Source of the DNA: Kitasatospora sp. NBC_00374
GTDB lineage: Bacteria; Actinomycetota; Actinomycetes; Streptomycetales; Streptomycetaceae
Assembly: GCF_041434935.1 (NCBI RefSeq)
Contig: NZ_CP107964.1
Location: 6,183,001-6,247,000, forward strand
Direction of reading: 5' to 3'
Length of the DNA: 64,000 nucleotides
Each line of letters opens with the position of its first letter. Within the stretch, counting starts at the first letter, position 1. This document shows positions 17,192-24,713 of the stretch, one piece after another. The notes beneath the pieces are model-generated. The model was given only the letters and a program-made list of their open reading frames with translations. It searched no databases and was not told the DNA's origin. Position numbers and translations under genes: made by a program.

Positions 17192-18120
17192 CCGCCCGCG
17201 CCAAGAAGACTGCGGTGAGGAAGACCGGCGGTGGCGCCTTCGACCCGGCCAACCGGCACATCTACTTCGCCGCGGGCGACTCCGAGCACTACCCGTCGTA
17301 CGTGCTGCTCGCCACCAACGACCTCCTGACCGCCGGCCACGAACGCCGACTGGTCGAGCTGCTGGATGCCGGCCACAAGGTGCTCCTCGACTCGGGGATC
17401 TTCTGGCTGACCAACCAGTACAAGCGAGCGAACCCGGGCGTCTCCATGGACGAGGCGCTGCGCCTGGCACCCGAGCAGATCGACGGCTTCGACAACCTGT
17501 ACACCCGCTACATCGAGCTCGTACAACGCCACGGCGACCGGCTGTGGGGCTACATCGAACTCGACCAGGGCGGCCGCGACAACAAGATCCGAACCCGTGC
17601 CCGGCTGGAGGGCGAAGGGCTCGCCCCGATCCCGGTGTACCACCCGCTGGTGGACGGCTGGGAGTACTTCGACGAGCTGGCGCAGCAGTACGACCGGATC
17701 TGCTTCGGGAACGTCGTCCAGGCCCCCGCCCCGGTGCGGTTGAGGCTCCTGCACACCCTGTGGGAGCGGCACCGCCGGTATCCCGATCTGTGGGTGCACG
17801 TCCTCGGCCTCACGGTCAACGAATGGTGCCTGGCCGTGCCGCCGGACTCCTGCGACTCCTCTACGTGGCTTGGCCCGCTGCGCTGGCCGGACGTGCGGAT
17901 CGACTCCGCGCTGCTGCGCAAGGTCGGCGTCATCGACCGCGGGTTCAGCTACGACCTCGACCAGCCGGCCCACCCGACACGAGGCCGCACGGCCTGCTGC
18001 CTCATGTGCGCGCAGACCGTCGAAGCCACCACCACCGTGTGGAGCCTCGCGCGGACCACCCGGGAGCACCTGCTCGGCCAACAGTCCTACCCGTCCGTCA
18101 CCGACAAGGAGACACCATGA
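17188..18120 (+). CDS. DpdA-like DNA deazaguanine transglycosylase, copy 2
   Basis: 310 residues starting MTARAKKTAVRKTGGGAFDP, overlapping copy 1 by ATGA. The two copies align along their full length and keep the same motifs (here DSG at 68-70, ELDQGG at 124-129, PVYHPLVDGW from 149, PDSCDSS near 219-225). Copy 2 has an extra basic N-terminus and a Cys-containing C-terminus (ACCLMCAQ near 269-275) absent from copy 1. Tandem duplication and divergence could give a heterodimer, as in the eukaryotic transglycosylase, or two substrate specificities. Both keep the candidate acidic residues, so neither is obviously dead. Confidence 0.75.
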   Translation: MTARAKKTAVRKTGGGAFDPANRHIYFAAGDSEHYPSYVLLATNDLLTAGHERRLVELLDAGHKVLLDSGIFWLTNQYKRANPGVSMDEALRLAPEQIDGFDNLYTRYIELVQRHGDRLWGYIELDQGGRDNKIRTRARLEGEGLAPIPVYHPLVDGWEYFDELAQQYDRICFGNVVQAPAPVRLRLLHTLWERHRRYPDLWVHVLGLTVNEWCLAVPPDSCDSSTWLGPLRWPDVRIDSALLRKVGVIDRGFSYDLDQPAHPTRGRTACCLMCAQTVEATTTVWSLARTTREHLLGQQSYPSVTDKETP

Positions 18121-18488
18121 TCACGAGCCCCGGTACGCCGAGCGCGACCGTGTGGGCGGAGGTCCGGCTGCCCGGCTTCCACCACTGGCCGGCCGCTCCC
18201 GAGCACCGCGCCTACCTGCGCGCCCGGCACCGCCACCTGTTCCACATCCGCGCCGCCGTCCACGTCGTCCACGACGACCGCGACACCGAGTTCCACGACC
18301 TCGCCGACCACATCCGCGCCTGGTGGGGCCCCGGCGACCGCGAGTGCGGACCCGCCTCGTGCGAGACCCTGGCCCGCGCTCTCGCTGAGCACCTGACCGC
18401 GATGGGCCTGCGCCTGGACGAGGTGGCCGTCTCCGAGGACGGAGAGGCTGGCGCCGTTGTCCGCCTGCCGAAGGGAGACACGGAGTGA
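18117..18488 (+). CDS. Unknown small protein inside the deazaguanine operon, 123 aa
   Basis: Starts MITSPGTPSATVWAEVRLPG with an ATGA overlap and ends with a GTGA overlap into queD, so it is translationally locked into the operon. A His-rich centre (FHHWPAAPEHR, then ARHRHLFHIRAAVHVVHDDRD) and SCETLARALAEHL near the end recall the small beta/alpha fold and metal-binding histidines of 6-pyruvoyl-tetrahydropterin synthase relatives, but it is not QueD, which follows. It may tailor the deazaguanine base (for example decarboxylation or amidation); this is inference from context. Confidence 0.6.
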   Translation: MITSPGTPSATVWAEVRLPGFHHWPAAPEHRAYLRARHRHLFHIRAAVHVVHDDRDTEFHDLADHIRAWWGPGDRECGPASCETLARALAEHLTAMGLRLDEVAVSEDGEAGAVVRLPKGDTE

Positions 18489-18985
18489 GCGACAGCAACG
18501 CCCTCACCGTGCGGCACGCCGTCACCGTGCGGCACAACTTCGAGACCGCCCACAGGCTTCCCCATCTCGCCGGCAAGTGCGAGAACCTGCACGGCCACAG
18601 CTGGTGGGCCGACATCACCGTCACCTCACCCAACCTCGCGGCTGGCACCGTCGTGGAGTTCGGAGGGTTCAAGCGGGCCCTGCGCGAGTGGATCGACACC
18701 TTCCTCGACCACGGCACCATGCTCGGCCACACCGACCCGCTCGCGCCCATCCTCGCCGGGCACGGCAGCAAGCTCTTCCGGTTCGGCGCGGAAGACCCGA
18801 CCGAGCAGGAGCAGCACGCCGCCGACCTCGGCTGGCCGAGCGTAGAAGCCGTCGCGGAGCTCCTGAGCAGGGTCGCCACCGACGCCCTGCACACCCTGCC
18901 CAGGGCCGCCGGCGCCGTCGTCTCTCACGTGCGTGTGTCCGAGACCGCGGTCAACGCCGCGTCGTGGACGGCGGCGCAGCAGTGA
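18485..18985 (+). CDS. queD: QueD, 6-carboxy-5,6,7,8-tetrahydropterin synthase
   Basis: 166 residues from GTG 18485. The zinc-site signature is clear: FETAHRLP (His 23) and CENLHGHSW (Cys 32, His 36, His 38). The C-terminal ends with VSHVRVSETAVNAASW, where the Glu of SET is the usual pterin anchor. It converts dihydroneopterin triphosphate from FolE to CPH4, the second step to 7-deazaguanine. A loop insertion (residues about 90-110, GSKLFRFGAEDPTEQEQH) is longer than in bacterial QueD. Confidence 0.9.
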   Translation: MSDSNALTVRHAVTVRHNFETAHRLPHLAGKCENLHGHSWWADITVTSPNLAAGTVVEFGGFKRALREWIDTFLDHGTMLGHTDPLAPILAGHGSKLFRFGAEDPTEQEQHAADLGWPSVEAVAELLSRVATDALHTLPRAAGAVVSHVRVSETAVNAASWTAAQQ

Positions 18986-19713
18986 GCGCACTCGTCCTGC
19001 CGGCCAGCCTGCCCGTGGTGGAGAAGTTCGGCCCCACGCTGCAGGGCGAAGGGCCGTCCGCAGGCCGCCTGGCCCTGTTCCTGCGCCTGGGCGGCTGCAA
19101 TCTCACCTGCAGCTGGTGCGACACCCCGTACTCCTGGGACGGCAAAAGGTTCGACCTGCGCAAGGAGATCACCCGCGTGCCGGTGGTCGACCTCGCCGAA
19201 TGGGCCGCCGAGCACCCGCACGCCATCATCGTGCTGACCGGCGGTGAGACCCTGCTGCACCAGGGCACCGACGCCTGGCGGTCCTGGATGGCCGTGCTGC
19301 GCCACACCACCCGCCGCGTCGAGATCGAGACCAACGGCACCATCACGCCGAAGCCGGTAAGCCTCGGGGTGCCGCGGCTGAGCTTCAACGTCTCCCCGAA
19401 GCTCGAGAACTCCGGCGTCGCGGAGGACCGGCGGATTATCCCCGATGCTCTGGAGGCGTTCGCGGACCTCAGCCACCGGGACCGGGCCCGGTTCAAGTTC
19501 GTGGCCACCGGCCCGGACGACCTCGAGGAGATCGCCGCTTTGGTCGAGCGCTTCCACATCCCCCCGCACGCCGTGTGGGTGATGCCCGAAGGAACGACCG
19601 GCGAGCGCACCATCGACGTGGCGCGCTCCCTGGCCGAGCACGTGATCGGCCACAACTGGAACCTGTCGATGCGGCAGCACGTGCTGCTGTGGCCTGGAGA
19701 GCGCAACCGATGA
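18982..19713 (+). CDS. queE: QueE, 7-carboxy-7-deazaguanine synthase
   Basis: 243 residues from GTG 18982 (VSALVLPASLPVVEKFGPT), overlapping queD. A radical-SAM enzyme: the cluster motif is GGCNLTCSWCDTPYSW (Cys 39, 43, 46; CX3CX2C), preceded by LQGEGPSAGR and followed by IIVLTGGETLL and IETNGT, all QueE hallmarks. It converts CPH4 to 7-carboxy-7-deazaguanine (CDG). Because no queC is visible downstream, CDG may be the branch point product here. Confidence 0.92.
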   Translation: MSALVLPASLPVVEKFGPTLQGEGPSAGRLALFLRLGGCNLTCSWCDTPYSWDGKRFDLRKEITRVPVVDLAEWAAEHPHAIIVLTGGETLLHQGTDAWRSWMAVLRHTTRRVEIETNGTITPKPVSLGVPRLSFNVSPKLENSGVAEDRRIIPDALEAFADLSHRDRARFKFVATGPDDLEEIAALVERFHIPPHAVWVMPEGTTGERTIDVARSLAEHVIGHNWNLSMRQHVLLWPGERNR

Positions 19714-20312
19714 CAACCACAACTCCCGTTCCCGAAGGCCTGGACCTGGCCGCCGCCGCGGCGCACGCCGCCGGCCTGCTCTCTGCCCTCGGCATCCCGT
19801 GCGACAGCGAGTCCACCATCGACACGCCTCGCCGCATGGCGAAGGCCTTGGCCGAGCTGACTGCCGGCGTACACCTCGATCCGGCCCGGCACCTGAAGGT
19901 GACCTTCTCGCCCGAGGATGAGCGGCCCGGCATCATCGCCGCCGTCCAGGTGCCGTTCGTGGCGCTGTGCGAGCACCACGTCCTGCCGTTCCCCGGCCGG
20001 GCCACGGTCGCCTACCTGCCCAGGCCCGGCGCCCGGATCGTGGGCCTGTCGAAGCTGGCCCGCCTCGCCCAGGAGTACGCCGCCCGTCCGCAGGTGCAGG
20101 AGCGCCTCGGCCGGCAGGTGGTGGAAGCCCTCGACTCCCACCTGGACGTCCAGGGCGCAGCGTGCCTGATCCGCTCCCAGCACGCCTGCATGACCCTGCG
20201 CGGCGCTCGGGCACACGATGCGGCCATGGTCACCACCCACCTCACCGGGTTGCTGGACACCGACCCTGCCCGCCGCGCTGAGGTGCTCGCCCTGATGCCG
20301 ACACCGTCCTGA
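19710..20312 (+). CDS. folE: FolE, GTP cyclohydrolase I
   Basis: 200 residues starting MTTTTPVPEGLDLAAAAA, ATGA overlap with queE. The core is intact: DTPRRMAKAL, ALCEHHVLPFPG (Cys 87, His 90) and SQHACMTLRGARAHD (Cys 160), which form the zinc site, plus VGLSKLARLA. It opens GTP to dihydroneopterin triphosphate, the first step of the 7-deazaguanine pathway. It is the last gene of the operon; an independent phage copy frees the pathway from host folate regulation. Confidence 0.93.
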   Translation: MTTTTPVPEGLDLAAAAAHAAGLLSALGIPCDSESTIDTPRRMAKALAELTAGVHLDPARHLKVTFSPEDERPGIIAAVQVPFVALCEHHVLPFPGRATVAYLPRPGARIVGLSKLARLAQEYAARPQVQERLGRQVVEALDSHLDVQGAACLIRSQHACMTLRGARAHDAAMVTTHLTGLLDTDPARRAEVLALMPTPS

Positions 20313-20324
20313 CAGAGCAGGGAA

Positions 20325-20390
20325 CTTGTGCCCAAGGTGCGCGGTGTCGGTGGAGGATCGCAGAGCCAGGTCGGGACCGCGAATCCCGGC
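20325..20390 (+). promoter_or_regulatory. Leader with GCGAA-loop hairpin (copy E)
   Basis: A 7-bp hairpin with one G-U pair (20370-20376 with 20384-20390) has the loop CCGCGAA, identical to the loops before 34556 and 35884, and is preceded by GCCAG. About 35 nt upstream, CTTGTGCCCAAG (20325-20336) keeps the right half of the palindrome found at the other copies. The gene start is 25 nt after the hairpin. Confidence 0.55.
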
Positions 20391-20415
20391 CGCCTACCGG
20401 TCAAGGAGACCAACG

Positions 20416-20880
20416 ATGTTGCTGACTGTCCCCCTTGAGGTGCCTGCAGATGTGCTGCGAGTCTCGACCCTCCGGGCCAGGCTCCTGCAGATGCCTGCTG
20501 ACGCCGTGGTCGTCGCCGAGCGTGCCACCGACGACGGGTCCGGCTGGGCCGTCGTCGGCTGGCCGGTCCAGGCCCACGTCCGCGACGAGACCGGCCGCCG
20601 AGTCTGTGTGGTCGGCCTGCCGCAGGTGAACACCGCCGAGGACGTCATGAGCGCTTCCATGCTGTGGGGGCGGCTCGTCGCACTGCCGGACGACGCCCTG
20701 GTGGTCACGGTGTGGGAGACCGAGGACGGCTCCCGGCAGACCACCCTCGGCGGGCCGGTGGAGGACCTGACGATGGACGAGAACGGCAACCCGGCAGCCG
20801 TGGTCACTCTGCCCCCGATGGTCAGTGGCGCGACGGGCTACGCGTACGACGAGTTCGTCTACAACCTCGGCTGGGAGTAG
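20416..20880 (+). CDS. Hypothetical protein with internal repeat, 154 aa
   Basis: Starts MLLTVPLEVPADVLRVSTLR with AAGGAGA upstream (20403-20409). Two similar halves are visible: LRARLLQMPADAVVVAE with VVGWPVQAHVRDETGR, then LWGRLVALPDDALVVTVWE with LGGPVEDLTMDENGN, so it is an internal duplication of about 65 residues of beta-rich fold. No family recognised. It stands alone with a regulated leader, after the base-modification operon. Confidence 0.7.
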   Translation: MLLTVPLEVPADVLRVSTLRARLLQMPADAVVVAERATDDGSGWAVVGWPVQAHVRDETGRRVCVVGLPQVNTAEDVMSASMLWGRLVALPDDALVVTVWETEDGSRQTTLGGPVEDLTMDENGNPAAVVTLPPMVSGATGYAYDEFVYNLGWE

Positions 20881-20888
20881 CAGCGTCG

Positions 20889-20928
20889 CGGGCTGCGCGC
20901 GGCACCAGACGGTGCTGCGCGCAGCCCG
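20889..20928. terminator. Bidirectional terminator between convergent genes
   Basis: Arms 20889-20906 and 20911-20928 form an 18-bp stem (CGGGCTGCGCG...) with one G-U pair and the tetraloop AGAC. It lies between the stop of the repeat protein (+) and the stop of the lectin gene (-). Confidence 0.75.
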
Positions 20929-20945
20929 CCGTGCTAGACGGCCCA

Positions 20946-21764
20946 TCAGAACCACAAGGTGCAATGCGTAGCACCGCCGACGATGTTGGACCGGCACGCC
21001 CTCACGACGTACGGGAAGGAGTCGTTGAAGACACCGGTGTAGGAACTGCCGTTCACCGGCCGCTTGCCTAGCTCCGACTCAGCTACGTGAGCGCCGCCGT
21101 CCCTGGACCGCTCAATCCAGACCTCGCTTCCGCCGCTACCTCCAGTCGCGAGCGCCCATGCGCAGCGGGTTTGTGGGTGAAAGCGGAGCTCCACGGCGTA
21201 GCTGACAACGGGGTCGGACCACGTCGCCGCCGGGACGGGCGTGTAGAACTCGCCTTTCGCCGCGTACTGGGCCGCCTGATCCCTGCTGCCGTCCGTGCAC
21301 GGTGAGATGTTCTGGGCATTCGTTGCCCAAACTGCAGCGTGGCCTGGGGCGTAGAGGACGACGTTCGCGTCGTCCTGAACCTGAAGTACGGTGCCGGCGT
21401 GGCCTCCCGTGCCAGTGGCCCAAATAGCAACGTGGCCCGGGGCATAGACGACGAGATTTCCGTCGCTTTGCATTTGGGTCACGGAGCCTGAATGTCCGCC
21501 GGTTCCGCTCGCCCAGAACGGCTTGTTTCCGGGGGCGGCATACTCGACCAGGTTCCCGTCTGCCTGCTGTGTGATCCGGTAGAGGTGATTCGGGGACCAG
21601 ACAGACTCGCCGGGGTAGAGCGTGGTTCCGGGGTTGAGCTGGAGCGTGTAGTCCGTTGCTCCGGCGGGCTGAATTTGCCCACCCAACAGCGCAAGGGCAC
21701 CCAGTGCAACAAGTCCAGCTCGGCGCATGAGATTCCAGGCGGTTCGGGTCGATCGTTGGCTCAT
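20946..21764 (-). CDS. Secreted B-lectin protein with DUF2690-like C-terminus
   Basis: 272 residues from the ATG at 21764 (MSQRSTRTAWNLMRRAG). A signal peptide is clear (basic start, then LVALGALALLGGQ and an AGA cleavage site near residue 36). Residues 40-145 hold three bulb-lectin repeats with QSDGNLVVY-type motifs (QQADGNLVEY, QSDGNLVVY, QDDANVVLY). The C-terminal half (CTDGSRDQAA, VELRFHPQTRCAWA, VWIERSRDGG) resembles the DUF2690 domain. It is opposite to all surrounding phage genes, as expected of a cargo gene expressed from the prophage. It may bind surface glycans; the role is unknown. Confidence 0.75.
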   Translation of the reverse strand: MSQRSTRTAWNLMRRAGLVALGALALLGGQIQPAGATDYTLQLNPGTTLYPGESVWSPNHLYRITQQADGNLVEYAAPGNKPFWASGTGGHSGSVTQMQSDGNLVVYAPGHVAIWATGTGGHAGTVLQVQDDANVVLYAPGHAAVWATNAQNISPCTDGSRDQAAQYAAKGEFYTPVPAATWSDPVVSYAVELRFHPQTRCAWALATGGSGGSEVWIERSRDGGAHVAESELGKRPVNGSSYTGVFNDSFPYVVRACRSNIVGGATHCTLWF

Positions 21765-21994
21765 TGCGCACCTCGGGTCGGTTGGATATGGCTGCATGCC
21801 GTGGGAGGCAGGTGGTCAATCCTGCGTTTCCGTGTGCTGAATTCATAGGGCCTGTCAGGGGTGAACTGGGGGGTATCGAGGCGCAGTTGAGTCTGGTGTG
21901 CTCGGCGGCGCGCGCCCTTCTGGCCGCAGGAGCCATCCCCTGTGCAGCGGGCTCTGCGGCGGCTCCACGTGACCTGGAGTGCCTCAGAGCGCCC

Positions 21995-22020
21995 TTGACC
22001 TGGTTGCCGACGTACCGTCC
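21995..22020 (+). promoter_or_regulatory. ECF-like promoter motif before the terminase-like gene
   Basis: TTGACC (21995-22000) and TACCGTCC (22013-22020) with a 12-nt spacer; the GTG start is at 22026, only 13 nt after the T of TACCGTCC, so the message should be leaderless. The stretch TACCGTCCCCA-CTGTGGA nearly repeats the sequence at 11359. Confidence 0.45.
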
Positions 22021-22025
22021 CCACT

Positions 22026-22664
22026 GTGGATACCCCTCGTCCTGGCCGCCGTGGCCGCCGCCCAGCCCTCGAACCGGAGGTGGAGAAGAGGCTGCTCGAT
22101 GCGGTGCGCGCCGGCGTTCCGGTGAGCGATGCGGCGCCGATGGCTGGCGTGCACGCCAGCACGGTGTACCGGTGGCTGGAGCGCGGGGATCAGGAGCAGC
22201 AGCGTATCGAGGCGGGGCAGCGGGCGAAGTCGGGGGAGCGGCAGTTTCGCGAGTTTCGCGACAGGTTCATGCGCGCGCGTAGCGAGGGCAAGGCGCAGCT
22301 GGTGCTGCTGGTGCGGAAGGCGGCGCAGGGCGGGCACGTGCTGCGGGAGCGGACCCGTGTGGTGCGTGATCCCGACAGCGGCCAGCAGGTCGTGCAGACG
22401 GAGCGGGACTTCGCGCAGCCGGACTGGAGGGCCGCGCAGTTCCTGCTGGCGTGCCTGGCGCCGGAGACGTTCGGCCGCGCGGCGCAGGCCCGTATCGAGC
22501 TGGCGCCGGCGGGTGGGGGTGAGCTGCCGGCGGCGAGCGGGGCGGGTGAGGACATCGACCGGCTGGCGGCCCGGCTGGCGCAGATCCGCGAGGAGTTCGC
22601 CACGGAGCTGGAGGAGGACGCGCAGGTTGTCGAGGCCGAGCTCGTCGAAGGCCCGGAGTCCTGA
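22026..22664 (+). CDS. Small terminase subunit-like HTH protein
   Basis: 212 residues from GTG 22026. A basic start (TPRPGRRGRRPALEPEVEKRLL) leads into a helix-turn-helix (AVRAGVPVSDAAPMAGVHASTVYRWLERG, about residues 25-55), then a charged helical middle (FREFRDRFMRARSEGKAQL) and an acidic tail. This is the layout of phage small terminase subunits, which recognise the packaging site. No large terminase follows, so the assignment is tentative; it could be another phage DNA-binding protein. A strong promoter-like motif lies directly upstream. Confidence 0.6.
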   Translation: MDTPRPGRRGRRPALEPEVEKRLLDAVRAGVPVSDAAPMAGVHASTVYRWLERGDQEQQRIEAGQRAKSGERQFREFRDRFMRARSEGKAQLVLLVRKAAQGGHVLRERTRVVRDPDSGQQVVQTERDFAQPDWRAAQFLLACLAPETFGRAAQARIELAPAGGGELPAASGAGEDIDRLAARLAQIREEFATELEEDAQVVEAELVEGPES

Positions 22665-22766
22665 ATTCCCAAGTCTGGTGCCATATCAGACTGTTGTCCG
22701 CCTTTGCTCTGGCTGGTGAGTGTGGGGGACGTCGGGCCAACGGGGCCTGGGGGGTGGAGGGCCGAG

Positions 22767-23843
22767 ATGGCCAGCAAGGACGTGATGGTCGGCCGCATGG
22801 TGGCCGAGGCAGCGGAGCGGGTGGAGTGGGAGATGCAGACCGCAGACCGCATCCTGCGCCGCATAGGACTCGGGCTACTGCCCCAGCAGGCGATCGAGGG
22901 CGGCGCCATGATCGCCGCCGGGTCTGCCGGTGACTTGGGCGTGCACGAGATCAGGAACATGACGACCCTCTCGGCGATGTGGAGGCTGTGGGGCCGGGAG
23001 AAGTGCGTGTATGCCGTGCACCCCGACATGGGGTCCGAGCTCCAGAGCTACGCGGTCGGCACGATGGCCGGAGGTGTGTTCCGGCGGCTGAGGCGACCAA
23101 ACAACCCAATGCTCGTCCTCGCCGAGCCGTGGCCGTGCGTGGCGCTGGACGGCGGGCCTGGCCTGCTGCTGGCCGTGATGCTGTGCGGACGGGTGCAGGA
23201 CAGCACTTTGCTGTGCCACACCACCGATCCGCGCATGGGCGAGCTGGCCGCCGTGGCGGTGGTCGAGTACCGGAGCGAGGAACGGGGTGCGGTCGGGCTG
23301 GAGTACCTGTACTGCTCCATCCCGACAGACACCGAGGCGCGGTTCACCGTGCAAGACCTGGCACTGCGCAACGCGCGGAAGGTTGGACGCGAGGAGCCGA
23401 CGGAGTGTGAGGTGAGCTTCGTCGGGCACGTTCTGCGGCTCGCCATGTATCTCTGCTCGTCCAAGGCGGACATTCAGGAGGCCTCCCAGGTCAGGTCGAA
23501 GGGCGCGGGCAGGGGCAAGAGCGCCAAACGTGACCAGCAGCGCTCCTGGAAGAAGCCTGACCAGTTCCTGCGGTTGGGGTGGCGGTTGGGCCCTGCCCTC
23601 AAGGCAGCCCGCGTCCGGGCCCAGGAGGCCCGTCAGGGCCCCAGGCCGGCGCCTACGGGGAGCGGCGGACGGGGCGGCTGGCGACTGCCCCCTCATCAGC
23701 GCAGCGGGCACCTGAAGACGGTGTGGCGCGGCCCGGGCCGCACCGTCGCGGACTCCGCGCTGGTCGAGCCCTACTGGGTATCGGAAGACCTGCTCGACGC
23801 TCAGGGGATGGCCCCGGAGGGCGTCGTCCGTTCCGTGCGCTGA
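22767..23843 (+). CDS. Hypothetical phage protein, 358 aa
   Basis: Starts MASKDVMVGRMVAEAAERVE at ATG 22767 after GGTGGAGGG. The N-terminal 60 residues are helical, the middle (PMLVLAEPWPCVALDGGPG, VVEYRSEERGAVGLEYLY) is a mixed alpha/beta domain, and the C-terminus has a basic linker (KGAGRGKSAKRDQQR) and a final motif HLKTVWRGPGR...ALVEPYWVSEDLL. That ending recalls the RGHWR...WIEPYWRG-type tail seen in a widespread family of phage and plasmid proteins, some of which have been linked to anti-CRISPR activity (AcrVA2-like); this is a weak similarity from memory. Confidence 0.6.
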   Translation: MASKDVMVGRMVAEAAERVEWEMQTADRILRRIGLGLLPQQAIEGGAMIAAGSAGDLGVHEIRNMTTLSAMWRLWGREKCVYAVHPDMGSELQSYAVGTMAGGVFRRLRRPNNPMLVLAEPWPCVALDGGPGLLLAVMLCGRVQDSTLLCHTTDPRMGELAAVAVVEYRSEERGAVGLEYLYCSIPTDTEARFTVQDLALRNARKVGREEPTECEVSFVGHVLRLAMYLCSSKADIQEASQVRSKGAGRGKSAKRDQQRSWKKPDQFLRLGWRLGPALKAARVRAQEARQGPRPAPTGSGGRGGWRLPPHQRSGHLKTVWRGPGRTVADSALVEPYWVSEDLLDAQGMAPEGVVRSVR

Positions 23844-24041
23844 GCCCTGTTGTCCGCCCCGGGCAGCGGTGGGGACTGTGGTGGCACCCGTCCGCGCACG
23901 GGTCCCGGGCCCGCTACCGGCAGGGCCGGGGCACGTTGTTCAGGACCTGGTTCCGCCAGGCCCGGCCGCTGCGCTGGGGTCCTGCGCGAGCGCGGCCAGC
24001 CAGTTGCCAGCCCCTCGCGACGGGGCGCCTTGGAGGAGAAC

Positions 24042-24583
24042 ATGTCGAAGACCACTCTGCCTGACCTGCCGCCTGGTCTCGCTGCCCGGCCGGTTGACCT
24101 GCGTCGTGGCCTGCCGATCCCCGCCGTCAACGAGCGGCCAGATGGCACGGCCGACTTCGTGTCGATCAACGGGCAGACCGCCATGTACCTCGCCATCAAG
24201 GGGTGCTGCGCGCTGTGGCCCGGCGGATGAGCGGGCACGTCGCGTTCCTCGGCGGGCCCGGGTCGGCCGAGGCCGGCGGCTACACGGACCCGCCGATGCA
24301 CGAGGCCTGCGCGGAAGCTGCCCTGACGCTGTGCCCGCACATCGCCCGCCAGCACGCCCGCCGCGCCAGCGAGCGGCGCGTCCCGGAGGGCACCACCGTG
24401 CCCGCGGGCTTCGCCGAAGCCAAGCCGGAAGAGTGGGTGATGGTCCTGACGGCCGGCTACAGGACCGGCCTTGTGCCGGCCGAGGGCGGCGGCGTGGTGC
24501 CGATCTTCCTGCCCGCCGAGTACGTGCGGAAGCGCCGATTCGGCTACGAGGGCGGGGTGTTGGTCGAGAGGGTCGACAGCTGA
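24042..24583 (+). pseudogene. Frameshifted small phage gene (or two overlapping ORFs)
   Basis: The ATG at 24042 (MSKTTLPDLPPGLAARPVDL, with GGAGGAG upstream) opens 62 codons ending at a TGA at 24228. The following frame (from about 24205) continues as good protein: RRMSGHVAFLGGPGSAEAG, YTDPPMHEACAEAALTLCPHIA. The two parts together match the layout of a single actinophage protein in which a CxxC zinc-like motif (CALC-G) spans the junction; one missing base near 24215 would explain the break. It could be a real frameshift mutation or a sequencing error. Confidence 0.6.
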
Positions 24584-24593
24584 CGGCGCGACC

Positions 24594-24618
24594 TTAACGG
24601 CGGTTGCCGCATAGCGTC
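24594..24618 (+). promoter_or_regulatory. ECF-like promoter motif before the endolysin
   Basis: TTAACG (24594-24599) and TAGCGTC (24612-24618) with a 12-nt spacer, the closest match to the copy at 1111. It lies 36 nt upstream of the leader peptide start at 24654. Confidence 0.5.
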
Positions 24619-24653
24619 CCGGCGCATCAACCACCCCCACATGGGAGGACATC

Positions 24654-24713
24654 GTGCCGACCAACCACATGAGCGACCGCCGGGCCGCCCTCGCGCGGGA
24701 GGTGGGCCGGTGA
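24654..24713 (+). CDS. 19-residue leader peptide coupled to the endolysin
   Basis: A GTG start (24654) with a good ribosome binding site (GGGAGG, 24643-24648) opens a 19-codon frame, VPTNHMSDRRAALAREVGR, whose TGA overlaps the endolysin GTG by four bases (GTGA). The endolysin has no strong ribosome binding site of its own, so translational coupling through this short frame is likely. Confidence 0.4.
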   Translation: MPTNHMSDRRAALAREVGR

